A stretch of 32,321 nt of DNA from Desulfobacterales bacterium (GTDB lineage: Bacteria; Desulfobacterota; Desulfobacteria; Desulfobacterales; B30-G6). The DNA lies in the NCBI GenBank assembly GCA_029940035.1, contig JAOZRT010000018.1, forward strand, positions 1 through 32,321. The letters are read 5' to 3'. Below, piece after piece: positions 23,100 to 30,867 of this stretch. Both the position numbers and the translations under genes were made by a program. Numbering within the stretch: position 1 is the first letter of the stretch; every line of letters begins with the position of its first letter. A model generated the notes under the pieces. That model saw only the letters and a program-made list of their open reading frames with translations, was not told the origin of the DNA and did not search any database.

Positions 23100-23782
23100 T
23101 GCAGATACGGGATCAAAAACATTCTGCACACGGTTTCACGCTGGTGGAAGTGTTGATTGCCACTCTTATTTTCGGCATTATCGTAACCACCGTTTTTGCC
23201 TCCTATCGATCCGTATTTGTGAGCGCCCCCATTATTGAAAGCAACATCAATTTGTATGAAATGTCAGGGGCCTGTTTGGGACGCATCGCCCTCGACCTGC
23301 GATCGATTTGCATAACGCAGCCCCCGGCTTACCGGAAACCTGAGTTCGATGCCGAACCGGACCCGCACAGGGTGGTCGGGACCGCCGAAGGGACAGACAG
23401 CACACCCCGCCTCAGATTCGCTTCCCTGGCCCATCTCCCCCTGGAACAATCAAGCCGTGAAGGCGTAGCACAAATCGTTTATTATGAAACCCCCGCCGGA
23501 GAAGAGGTGTTCCAACTGCGGCGCGCTGACAACCTTTATCCTTATCCGCCTTTTGAAGCGGATGGCCGGGATCCTGTTCTGTGTGATATGGTGAAAAAGC
23601 TGGAAATTAGATATTTTGACCAGGAAGGCAACGATTACGAATATTGGGATTCCGAGTCAGACGAATTTGATTACGCCACACCCTCTGCCGTCAATTTTCT
23701 GATAGAGCTGGTCCGGAACGGAACCGCGTCTGTTTTTGAAACCCGGGTGTCTCTGCCGGTCGTGCGGGAGAGCCTTGAATGA
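23099..23782 (+). CDS. gspJ: Type II secretion minor pseudopilin GspJ
   Basis: This gene encodes 227 residues. A 12-residue leader ending in Gly precedes FTLVEVLIATLIFGIIVTTVFASYRSV, with Glu at +5. The large C-terminal domain contains PRLRFASLAHLP, IVYYETPAGEEVFQLRRADN and KKLEIRYFDQEGNDYEYWDS, typical of the GspJ beta-fold. It binds GspI and GspK at the pseudopilus tip. It shares one base with the gspI stop and overlaps gspK by ATGA, giving a tightly packed set of reading frames. Confidence 0.92.
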   Translation: MQIRDQKHSAHGFTLVEVLIATLIFGIIVTTVFASYRSVFVSAPIIESNINLYEMSGACLGRIALDLRSICITQPPAYRKPEFDAEPDPHRVVGTAEGTDSTPRLRFASLAHLPLEQSSREGVAQIVYYETPAGEEVFQLRRADNLYPYPPFEADGRDPVLCDMVKKLEIRYFDQEGNDYEYWDSESDEFDYATPSAVNFLIELVRNGTASVFETRVSLPVVRESLE

Positions 23783-24846
23783 AAAGATTGGCTAACAACA
23801 GCGGTATAGCCCTTTTGATGACCCTTACCATCGTTACCCTGCTGGTGGTGACGACGCTCGAACTGCACCGCAGGGCGCGCTCAGCCCTCCTTGCATCAGA
23901 TACAGAAAAGAACAGGTTTACCCTGGAACAGATTGCCGCATCCGGTATCCATGCGGGCATGGCCTTGCTCATCAGGGACAAGGAAGACGGCGACATCGAT
24001 TCTGTTCAGGAAGATTGGGCCAACAAGGAAAAACTCGACGAACTGCTCCTTGATCTGCCTTTTGAGCACGGCCTCCCCGACGTGACTATCACCGACGAAC
24101 TCGGCAAGATCCAGGTCAATTCACTGGTAAAGTTCCCGGACAGCCGTCAGTTCAACGAGGTGCAGCGCAATATGTGGGAGCACTTTCTGAACCTGGCCAT
24201 TTCTCCTCTGGATAGGACGGAGGATACGGAACCAACGGCCATTATAAATTCCATCAAGGATTGGCTTGATGCAGGGGATGACGATGCCACTACCGGTTTG
24301 AGCGGTGCCGAGTCAGACTACTATATGGACCTGGAAGAGGCATATCCGGCTAAGAACGGCCCTTTGACGCATCTGGGGGAATTTACAATGATCAAGGGGA
24401 TCAGCCAGGAATTCTTCGACGGTGTCGGCGGCGTTCCGGGGATAGGAAAATACATGACCGTGTTCGGTGTGTCGATTACACCTGACAACCGGTTTACCTA
24501 CAAGGGCACCATTAATATCAATACGGCGGACCATCCCGTCATTGCAGCCATCCTGCCGGTGGAGGATGAATTTCTGGCACAGGCAATCTACGAATACAGG
24601 GAAGAGATGTCTGACGAAAAATTCATCCACGATCTGTCCGGCAAGACATGGTATCAGAACGCACCCGGGTGCAGCGAGGTGGACATCGATCCCGGGCTGA
24701 TCATGAATAAAAGCGATCTTTTTAAAATTACGTCAACGGCCAGTCTATTGGACATGACAATGAGCATCAGTGCCATAGTTCAGAGGGTCAGAATAGAGAA
24801 AACAGGGCAATGGTACTGTAAAATCTTGAGTTGGCAGGAAAATTAA
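23779..24846 (+). CDS. gspK: Type II secretion pseudopilin-like protein GspK
   Basis: This gene encodes 355 residues. A short leader ending NNSG precedes IALLMTLTIVTLLVVTTLEL. The +5 position is Met instead of Glu, as expected for GspK, which caps the tip. The large globular domain follows, with DELGKIQVNSLV, INSIKDWLDAGDDDATTGLSGAESDYYMDLEEAYPAKNGPLTHLGEF, and GTININTADHPVIAAILP, the helix-hairpin-like motif of GspK. It overlaps gspJ by four bases. The 92-nt gap after it contains several hairpins. Confidence 0.94.
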   Translation: MKRLANNSGIALLMTLTIVTLLVVTTLELHRRARSALLASDTEKNRFTLEQIAASGIHAGMALLIRDKEDGDIDSVQEDWANKEKLDELLLDLPFEHGLPDVTITDELGKIQVNSLVKFPDSRQFNEVQRNMWEHFLNLAISPLDRTEDTEPTAIINSIKDWLDAGDDDATTGLSGAESDYYMDLEEAYPAKNGPLTHLGEFTMIKGISQEFFDGVGGVPGIGKYMTVFGVSITPDNRFTYKGTININTADHPVIAAILPVEDEFLAQAIYEYREEMSDEKFIHDLSGKTWYQNAPGCSEVDIDPGLIMNKSDLFKITSTASLLDMTMSISAIVQRVRIEKTGQWYCKILSWQEN

Positions 24847-24849
24847 GCT

Positions 24850-24894
24850 ATAAATATCATTTATGCATCAGGCCTTGAGCATGGAACCCAAGGC
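24850..24894 (+). repeat. Paired hairpins after gspK (possible relative of the composite element)
   Basis: ATAAAT (24850-24855), ATC, ATTTAT (24859-24864), then 7 nt and a second stem GCCTTG (24872-24877) with CAAGGC (24889-24894). The AT-rich first stem resembles that of copies A-C, but the second stem is a different sequence. It begins 4 nt after the gspK stop. Confidence 0.4.
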
Positions 24895-24904
24895 TGCAAT
24901 AAAT

Positions 24905-24941
24905 CATTTCATGCCCGGATAACACCGTCAGGCATGAAATG
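24905..24941 (+). promoter_or_regulatory. Perfect 11-bp inverted repeat covering a candidate gspL start codon
   Basis: CATTTCATGCC (24905-24915) and GGCATGAAATG (24931-24941) are perfect reverse complements around a 15-nt loop. The last three bases of the right arm are the ATG at 24939, and the AGG that could serve as ribosome site is also in the arm. No T-run follows, so this is not an intrinsic terminator. It may lower or regulate gspL translation. Confidence 0.6.
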
Positions 24942-26405
24942 TTTCGGGATCTCATGAGCAGAAAAATTCTGGGACTGGATATAAACGAAACTGCTGTTTC
25001 AGCGGTACTCGTCAGGGGCGGTATAAAGGGCAACTGGATAGAAGACCATCGGCATATCCCTTTTCCCGGGGATCAAGACGATGAAGAATCGCTGTCGCTG
25101 GCCCTGGAAACAATTGCCGCGGAAATGGATCTGGAGGGGGCCACCTGCATTGCTTCCCTGCCGGCCAGCCTGGCTGCTTTTCGCAATATGAAAGCACCTT
25201 TCAAGGAGCAGAAAAAGCTTCGCCAGATTATGCCCTATGAGCTGGAATCCATCCTGCCGTACCCACCGGAGGATGTCATCATTGATTTCAATGTGCTGAA
25301 CAACGTGGCGGATACGGAACAGCACCTTGTCTTTACGGCAGCCATTCAAAAAGAAAAAGTGGGGTTTTATCTCGACCAGCTCAAATCGCATGGCCTCGAA
25401 CCGGACGTGCTCACCATCAGCGGTTATGCGCTGGCCAGTTCATTGGCCACCTATTCAAATGACAACACAAATCGTCTGCTTGCCTTGATTGAACCGCATC
25501 GGGCAACGCTTTTTCTGCTGCTCGACGGCAACATCTGCCTCGTGCGTTCACTCAGGGCGCAATTGAGCACTGCGGCGGGGGTTAGCCATTTTTGCTCGAT
25601 TGTTCACCAAACGCTTGCCGGTTTTCAAAAACATACAGGCCTGGATGGTGACATCCAGGAAGTGATGCTGACGGGTAGCGCCCTGGAAGATTCTCATGTT
25701 GAAGATGCCATCCGCGAAGAACTCGGGATCCCGGTGAGGACCATGGATCTCATTGCCTTGAGCGGACAGGTTTCCATCGACACCGAGGGTGTCATGTGGA
25801 AGGTCAATACCATGGATGCGTCCCTCGCACTTGCCATGAGCGCGATCGTGGGATTCGATCTCTTGAATTTTCGCAGGGGTGGGTTTACGGTTCAGAAGGG
25901 GTGGGTCCAGTATCAAGGCGATATCCTTAAAACCGGGCTGATCGCCCTGGTGGTGGTTCTGCTCTTTTTTGGGAATTTCGTAGCTGATTATTTTTCCATG
26001 AAAAAACGTTCCATGCGTGTGGAGGAAGAGGTTCGCAACGTATTCTCATCCACGTTTCCCGATGTAAAACGGATCGTCGATCCGCTCCAGCAGATGCGTG
26101 TAAAGCTGGATGAGCTCAAAAAAGACGCTACTTTTTCGGCAAAAACAAATCGTTCGGTAATGGCCATTGACGTACTGAATGATATCAGCCGCCACATCCC
26201 CAAACAGATAGATGTCGAGCTTTCAAGTGTTATTATCGGCGCAGACAGCGTTCTCATTTCCGGCGACACCGGAGGGTTCGATGCGGTTGACGATGTAAAG
26301 AGCAGTCTGGAGAACGCCGCGTTGTTTAAAAGTGTCTCCATCACCTCAACAAATAAGGATCGAAGCGGGGATCGCGTACGCTTCAAAATAAAGGCCGTCA
26401 TCTGA
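24939..26405 (+). CDS. gspL: Type II secretion inner-membrane protein GspL (actin-like/PilM-like)
   Basis: This gene encodes 488 residues from the ATG at 24939; a second in-frame ATG at 24954 gives MSRKILGLDINETAVSAVLV, which fits the family N terminus equally well. Residues 6-300 are an actin-like ASKHA fold as in PilM/GspL: ILGLDINETAVSAV, CIASLPASLAAFRNMKAPF, MPYELESILPYPPEDVIIDF, and LTGSALEDSHVEDAI. A membrane segment lies at about 332-352 (LIALVVVLLFFGNFVADYF), followed by a periplasmic ferredoxin-like domain. It links the GspE ATPase to GspM and the platform. A hairpin covers the first start codon. It shares one base with gspM (TGATG). Confidence 0.9.
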   Translation: MFRDLMSRKILGLDINETAVSAVLVRGGIKGNWIEDHRHIPFPGDQDDEESLSLALETIAAEMDLEGATCIASLPASLAAFRNMKAPFKEQKKLRQIMPYELESILPYPPEDVIIDFNVLNNVADTEQHLVFTAAIQKEKVGFYLDQLKSHGLEPDVLTISGYALASSLATYSNDNTNRLLALIEPHRATLFLLLDGNICLVRSLRAQLSTAAGVSHFCSIVHQTLAGFQKHTGLDGDIQEVMLTGSALEDSHVEDAIREELGIPVRTMDLIALSGQVSIDTEGVMWKVNTMDASLALAMSAIVGFDLLNFRRGGFTVQKGWVQYQGDILKTGLIALVVVLLFFGNFVADYFSMKKRSMRVEEEVRNVFSSTFPDVKRIVDPLQQMRVKLDELKKDATFSAKTNRSVMAIDVLNDISRHIPKQIDVELSSVIIGADSVLISGDTGGFDAVDDVKSSLENAALFKSVSITSTNKDRSGDRVRFKIKAVI

Positions 26406-26950
26406 TGCAGTGGTTCAAACCTATCGCCATGAAACTTAACCGGCGCGAAAGGGTGGCCGTAATGGCCGGCGTCGGATTCATCTGTCTGTTTGTGGTGGTT
26501 AAATTTGCGATTTTTCCCTTTATGGACCGCAAAGACAGATTGAGGCGCAGCCTGACGGTGAACAGCCGCAATCTGGAGGAGATCCGTTCTCTCAAGGCAG
26601 AATATGAAACCCTCATCAGTACGGGAGAACAGGCTGAAAAACGGTTTAAAAAACGCCGGAAAAGCTTTACGCTTCTCTCTTTTCTTGTCCAACTTGCCGG
26701 TGAGGTCGGGATTAAGGATAAAATGGCCTCCATGAAACCGACCCTGACCCAGCAAAAGGACAGCCCGTATAAAATATCCCAGGTGGAGATGAAACTGAAG
26801 GGACTGAGCCTTGAGCAGATCACCCAATATCTTTATAAAATCGAAACCTCTAAAAATATGGTCAGCATTAAAAGGATTTCATTGACCAAGAGCGACGACA
26901 AACAAGGGATATTAAACGTTGTATTGCAGGTAGAGACGCTTGAAGTGTAA
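26405..26950 (+). CDS. gspM: Type II secretion inner-membrane protein GspM
   Basis: This gene encodes 181 residues. A short cytoplasmic N terminus (MQWFKPIAMKLNRRERVAV) leads to one membrane segment (about 19-39, MAGVGFICLFVVVKFAIFPF), a charged coiled-coil-like stretch (residues 40-85), and a small periplasmic domain with VEMKLKGLSLEQITQYLYKIE. That layout is the GspM/PilO type; GspM is the partner of GspL in the platform. The assignment rests on topology and on position between gspL and gspN, because GspM sequences are poorly conserved. It begins on the gspL stop. Confidence 0.88.
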   Translation: MQWFKPIAMKLNRRERVAVMAGVGFICLFVVVKFAIFPFMDRKDRLRRSLTVNSRNLEEIRSLKAEYETLISTGEQAEKRFKKRRKSFTLLSFLVQLAGEVGIKDKMASMKPTLTQQKDSPYKISQVEMKLKGLSLEQITQYLYKIETSKNMVSIKRISLTKSDDKQGILNVVLQVETLEV

Positions 26951-26953
26951 CCT

Positions 26954-27823
26954 ATGAATAAATTAAGCAAATGGGTACTTTATTCCGGATATATCATTGC
27001 CGTGACCGCATTTTTTATGTATGTGCTGTTTCCGGCGGATGCAGCCATGGAGTATGTTTCCGGCTATCTTGGAAAGCATTATCCTGAATATGCCGTTACA
27101 GCGGACACCGTAAAGCCGGCCTTTCCACCGGGGTTGAAACTCCGTGCGGTCTCCATCGCATACCGGGAAGATACATGGGTCAACATTGATCAGCTGTATG
27201 TGCGGCCACAGTATCTGTCGATCCTTTCGCCTCTAAAAACAGTGCGCTTTATCGGCAAGGCTTACAGCGGAGATCTAAAGGGATCAATCGACATCCAAAA
27301 AGCAGACACTGGTTACCAGGTGACCGCGGCCGTCGAGTTGAAAGGGATCCGGCTGGAGGAAAATGAATATTTGCAAACACTTTCCGGGCGCAAGATAGCA
27401 GGGCGTTTGGACAGCACCATCAGCTTCGGCAGTGAGAGCGGGACCGATAACAGCGTGGATGTCATCCTGCATGTTGAGGATGGAGAGGTGGGGTTGACCA
27501 ACCCGGTTTTCAGCATAAACAATCTTGCATTTGATAAACTAGAGGCTGAGCTAATTGTCGACCGGCGTTCGTTGCGACTCAACCGTTGTGAAATAGCCGG
27601 CGATCAGATTGACGGTGACGTCACCGGCGTGGTTCTTTTCCGAAAACCTTTTGAGCGGAGCCGGCTTGAATTCAAGGGGAATGTAGCGCCGCAGCACCTT
27701 CTGATGGCGAGTTTAAAAAAAGCGCTGCCGAAAAGCCTGCTGCCCTCAAAAAAAACAGGAGAAAAAGGCTTTCCCGTCAAACTGTACGGAACTGTCGAGA
27801 AACCGAAATTTTCAGTGCGATGA
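26954..27823 (+). CDS. gspN: Type II secretion accessory protein GspN
   Basis: This gene encodes 289 residues. An N-terminal membrane anchor (about 8-28, YSGYIIAVTAFFMYVLFPAD) is followed by a beta-rich periplasmic region: AFPPGLKLRAVSIAYRED, SILSPLKTVRFIGKAYSGDLKGSIDI, LAFDKLEAELIVDRRSLRL, DGDVTGVVLFRKPFERSRLEFKG and a C terminus like GTVEKPKF. It matches the long-form GspN of Desulfobacterota-type systems, which resembles AsmA-like periplasmic proteins; its exact role in secretion is unclear. It overlaps gspC by ATGA. No good ribosome site, so it is probably coupled to gspM, 3 nt upstream. Confidence 0.85.
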   Translation: MNKLSKWVLYSGYIIAVTAFFMYVLFPADAAMEYVSGYLGKHYPEYAVTADTVKPAFPPGLKLRAVSIAYREDTWVNIDQLYVRPQYLSILSPLKTVRFIGKAYSGDLKGSIDIQKADTGYQVTAAVELKGIRLEENEYLQTLSGRKIAGRLDSTISFGSESGTDNSVDVILHVEDGEVGLTNPVFSINNLAFDKLEAELIVDRRSLRLNRCEIAGDQIDGDVTGVVLFRKPFERSRLEFKGNVAPQHLLMASLKKALPKSLLPSKKTGEKGFPVKLYGTVEKPKFSVR

Positions 27824-28683
27824 GATTCTATCTGACCATAATTAACCTGTTGCTCATTACGGGAGTCGCCTATTTCAGTGTCGGCCTGTTTTACCAGACT
27901 GCCGTATCAAGGCTTGTGACGGAGAACCCTGGATTGACTGCGGTCGGAAAAACCCAGTCTGTCAATAATGAATCCCATAAAACCCTGGATGAATACCAAC
28001 AGATCAAGGAACGCAATCTTTTCCGCTTGCAAAGGAAACAACCAATTGAAATCGTAGAAGACAAAGTCGATATCGCCGAATTGAAAACAACCGAACTCAA
28101 ATTGAAATTGTGGGGAACCGTCACCGGACAAACCGCGGAAACCTATGCGGTCATCGAAGATACAAAATTGAGGAAGCAGACCCTTTACAGGGTAAACGAT
28201 ACTGTACAAAATGCCATTGTGAAAGAAATACATCGCGAAAAAGTTATCCTGGACGTGGACGGCACCTACGAGGTCCTGGAAATGGAAAAAATTAAAAGCG
28301 CTTCTGCATCCTCCCGGCGTCGCAGCGGATCTTCGGCAAAAACAAGCAAACAGCCGGTTCAGACAAACATTACGCTGAAGCGTGATAAAATTGAAACAGC
28401 GGTCAATGACCTGAATTCTTTAATGAAACAGATTCGCATTCGGCCGCACTTCAAGGATGGCAACCCTGACGGGCTCACCATTTCCGGGATTCGGTCCAAA
28501 TCAATCTTCAGCGACATGGGACTGAGAAACGGTGACGTGATCACCGGCGTGGATGGGAATAAAATCGAATCGGTGGACGATGCATTGAAACTCTATGAAA
28601 ATCTTCAATCGTCCAGCGGGGTCCAAATCGAAATCAGAAGAAGGGGACAACTCAGGACCATTGACTACAAAATCGAAGAATAA
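27820..28683 (+). CDS. gspC: Type II secretion protein GspC with PDZ domain
   Basis: This gene encodes 287 residues. A membrane segment (about 4-25, YLTIINLLLITGVAYFSVGL) is followed by the homology region (LKTTELKLKLWGTVTGQTAETYAVIEDTKLRKQTLYRVNDTV), which binds the secretin N0 domain. A Ser/Arg-rich linker (about 163-185) precedes a C-terminal PDZ domain (about 207-287: LTISGIRSKSIFSDMGLRNGDVITGVDGNKIES). GspC connects the inner platform to GspD and helps select substrates. It lies after gspN and before gspD instead of first in the cluster. Its stop codon is part of a composite hairpin element. Confidence 0.94.
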   Translation: MRFYLTIINLLLITGVAYFSVGLFYQTAVSRLVTENPGLTAVGKTQSVNNESHKTLDEYQQIKERNLFRLQRKQPIEIVEDKVDIAELKTTELKLKLWGTVTGQTAETYAVIEDTKLRKQTLYRVNDTVQNAIVKEIHREKVILDVDGTYEVLEMEKIKSASASSRRRSGSSAKTSKQPVQTNITLKRDKIETAVNDLNSLMKQIRIRPHFKDGNPDGLTISGIRSKSIFSDMGLRNGDVITGVDGNKIESVDDALKLYENLQSSSGVQIEIRRRGQLRTIDYKIEE

Positions 28684-28722
28684 ATGTGCTTCCGGCAAAT
28701 TTATCGAACGCGGCCATGCCGC
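28680..28722 (+). repeat. Composite two-hairpin element, copy C (overlaps the gspC stop)
   Basis: ATAAAT (28680-28685), a 13-nt loop and ATTTAT (28699-28704) contain the gspC TAA stop. Five nt later comes GCGGC-CAT-GCCGC (28710-28722). Layout and spacer length match copies A and B, though the sequence is more diverged. Confidence 0.55.
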
Positions 28723-28752
28723 CATATTGAAATCCAGGTGGATAATCAAATC

Positions 28753-30819
28753 ATGAGGTATACTAGTTTGAAAACAGATTCTGGAATGAACAGTGTCATG
28801 CAGCGCCCTTTCCGGAGTTGGCTGGCTCTCTTGATCGTGGCCGGCGGGGTCTTTTGCTGCACGCTCTTGTGCGGCACAGCCATGGCCCAGAACCATGAAA
28901 AAGAGACCCCTAAGGATGCTGATAAGGCGGCCTCGAAAAAATTGAACCCCTCCCAGCCGGTATCCATTGATTTCAACAACGTGGATATCAATGTTCTGAT
29001 TAAATTTATCAGCGAAATGACCGGTAAAAATTTTGTCGTCGACCAGCGGGTAAAAGGCAAGGTCACCATTATTTCACCCTCTAAAATATCTGTGGATGAA
29101 GCATATCGTGTTTTTGAATCCGTCCTGGAAGTGCACGGATATACCACGGTAAAAGCGGACAAAATCATCAAGATCGTCCCGTCCCCGGATGCGCGTTCCA
29201 AGAATATCGAGACAAGACTCAGGGAGGAAAGTGGCCTGGCTGAGGATAAAGTGATCACCCAGTTGATTCCGCTGAAATATGCCAACCCCAGCGAGGTAAA
29301 AAAACTGCTTTCTCCACTGGTGTCCAAGAGCAGTGTCATTCTCGACTATCCGCCCACCAACATGCTAATTGTCACGGATGTCTACTCCAATATCAAGCGA
29401 TTGCAGAAAATCATCAAAACCATCGATATCATGGGAATTGGTCAGGAATTGTCCATCCTGCCGCTGCAACATGCCAATGCCAAGGACCTGGTTAAAATCA
29501 TGCAGTCTGTTTTCACGGCCCGAAAGGCCAAGTCCAAAAAGAGTGCCTTAACAGACACGATTAATTTTGTGGCTGACGACCGCACCAACACCCTGATAGT
29601 TCTGGCCAGTAAAACCAATACCTATCGGATAAAGGAATTGGTGGACATGCTGGACAGGGAAACGCCCAAAGGCAAGGAGGGCATCCACGTTTATTACCTG
29701 GAGAACGCCGTTGCCGAAGACCTGGCCAAGGTCCTTCAAGACCTTCCCACAGAAAAAAGCGCTAAAGGGTCCTCCAAGGTTCCTAAAAAAGCACCGGTGA
29801 TTTCCAGCGGTGTGGTCATCAAAGCGGATAAAGCCACCAACAGTCTGATTATCATGGCCGAAAAAGAAGATTATCTGTTTCTGGAAACTATTATTAAAAA
29901 ACTGGATATCCCCCGTTCCATGGTCTACATCGAATGCCTGATCATGGAGGTCAACCTGGACAAGGATTTCAACCTGGGAACCGAATGGACAGCGGCCGGG
30001 GAAGTCAATTATAATGGGAAGGAAGGTGCCTACGGCGGCGGGTTCAGCGGGCAGGACCCCGGCTACAGCAACATTGCCGGAATGGGCGGCGGGATTGCCG
30101 GTATCGGTACCTTTCCCCCCGGTTTGTCAGTGGGTGTATTGGGCGAGTTTATCGAGGTGGGGGGGATCAAGTTCCCGAGCATTGCCGCCGTTGTTCAGGC
30201 GTATAAAAAGGATAAGGATGTCCATATCCTGGCAACCCCCCAATTGTTGACCACCGACAACGAAGAAGCCAGCATCAACGTGGGCAAGAATGTTCCTTTT
30301 CAAACCCGGTCCGCTGCTGATACCGGTATTGAAACCTACAGTTCGTATGAGTACAGGGATGTGGGCATCACTCTGAAAATAACCCCCCATATCAGCAAGG
30401 AACGTTTCGTGCGCATGAACATCTTCGAGGAGATGACCAAACTGGATGAACTGGCCACAACCTCGCCGGACCGGCCAACCACCCTGAAGCGCACCATCGA
30501 AACCACCGTGATTGTCAATGACAAGAATACCATTGTTCTCGGAGGATTGATCGATGATTCATTTTCCAGAACGGAGAACAAGATTCCCTGCCTGGGGGAC
30601 ATCCCCTTGCTTGGGTGGTTTTTTAAATCCATCTCCGAATCAAGGGAAAAAACGAACCTGTATGTTTTTCTGACACCCCATGTGATCGAGAATGAGGCAG
30701 AAGCGGCTGCCATCTACACCAATAAAAAGGGGGTCATGGATGAAAAGAAAGCCGGCAGCATAAAGATGTACGATGATGATCCGGTATATCAGCAACAGAT
30801 CCTGGATGAAGATGAGTAG
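28753..30819 (+). CDS. gspD: Type II secretion outer-membrane secretin GspD
   Basis: This gene encodes 688 residues from the ATG at 28753, which has AGGTGGAT about 10 nt upstream. The frame is open to 28684, and later ATGs at 28786 and 28798 are possible. A Sec signal peptide (FRSWLALLIVAGG to GTAMA, cut near residue 45) precedes N0 (VSIDFNNVDINVLIKFISEMTGKNFVVDQRVKGKVTI), three KH-like N1-N3 domains with repeated PLKYANPSEVKKLLSPL, LPLQHANAKDLVKIMQSVF and YYLENAVAEDLAKVLQDLP motifs, and the secretin core with VHILATPQLLTTDNEEASINVGKNVPF and TVIVNDKNTIVLGGLIDDS. It forms the gated outer-membrane channel. It lies upstream of gspE, separated by 48 nt. Confidence 0.95.
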   Translation: MRYTSLKTDSGMNSVMQRPFRSWLALLIVAGGVFCCTLLCGTAMAQNHEKETPKDADKAASKKLNPSQPVSIDFNNVDINVLIKFISEMTGKNFVVDQRVKGKVTIISPSKISVDEAYRVFESVLEVHGYTTVKADKIIKIVPSPDARSKNIETRLREESGLAEDKVITQLIPLKYANPSEVKKLLSPLVSKSSVILDYPPTNMLIVTDVYSNIKRLQKIIKTIDIMGIGQELSILPLQHANAKDLVKIMQSVFTARKAKSKKSALTDTINFVADDRTNTLIVLASKTNTYRIKELVDMLDRETPKGKEGIHVYYLENAVAEDLAKVLQDLPTEKSAKGSSKVPKKAPVISSGVVIKADKATNSLIIMAEKEDYLFLETIIKKLDIPRSMVYIECLIMEVNLDKDFNLGTEWTAAGEVNYNGKEGAYGGGFSGQDPGYSNIAGMGGGIAGIGTFPPGLSVGVLGEFIEVGGIKFPSIAAVVQAYKKDKDVHILATPQLLTTDNEEASINVGKNVPFQTRSAADTGIETYSSYEYRDVGITLKITPHISKERFVRMNIFEEMTKLDELATTSPDRPTTLKRTIETTVIVNDKNTIVLGGLIDDSFSRTENKIPCLGDIPLLGWFFKSISESREKTNLYVFLTPHVIENEAEAAAIYTNKKGVMDEKKAGSIKMYDDDPVYQQQILDEDE

Positions 30820-30867
30820 CCCTTGTATTCAAATGCCTTTCCGCTGATGTATTGAAAGAAGATACCC

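Noticed and set aside
24905-24941. Hairpin read as an intrinsic terminator splitting the gsp operon
   Set aside because: No T-run follows; the right arm runs into ATG and TTTCGGG.
28684-28752. gspD starting at the ATG directly after the gspC stop
   Set aside because: It would place 23 atypical residues before an already long signal-peptide N-region and would make hairpin copy C coding; the ATG at 28753 has a better ribosome site. Not fully excluded.
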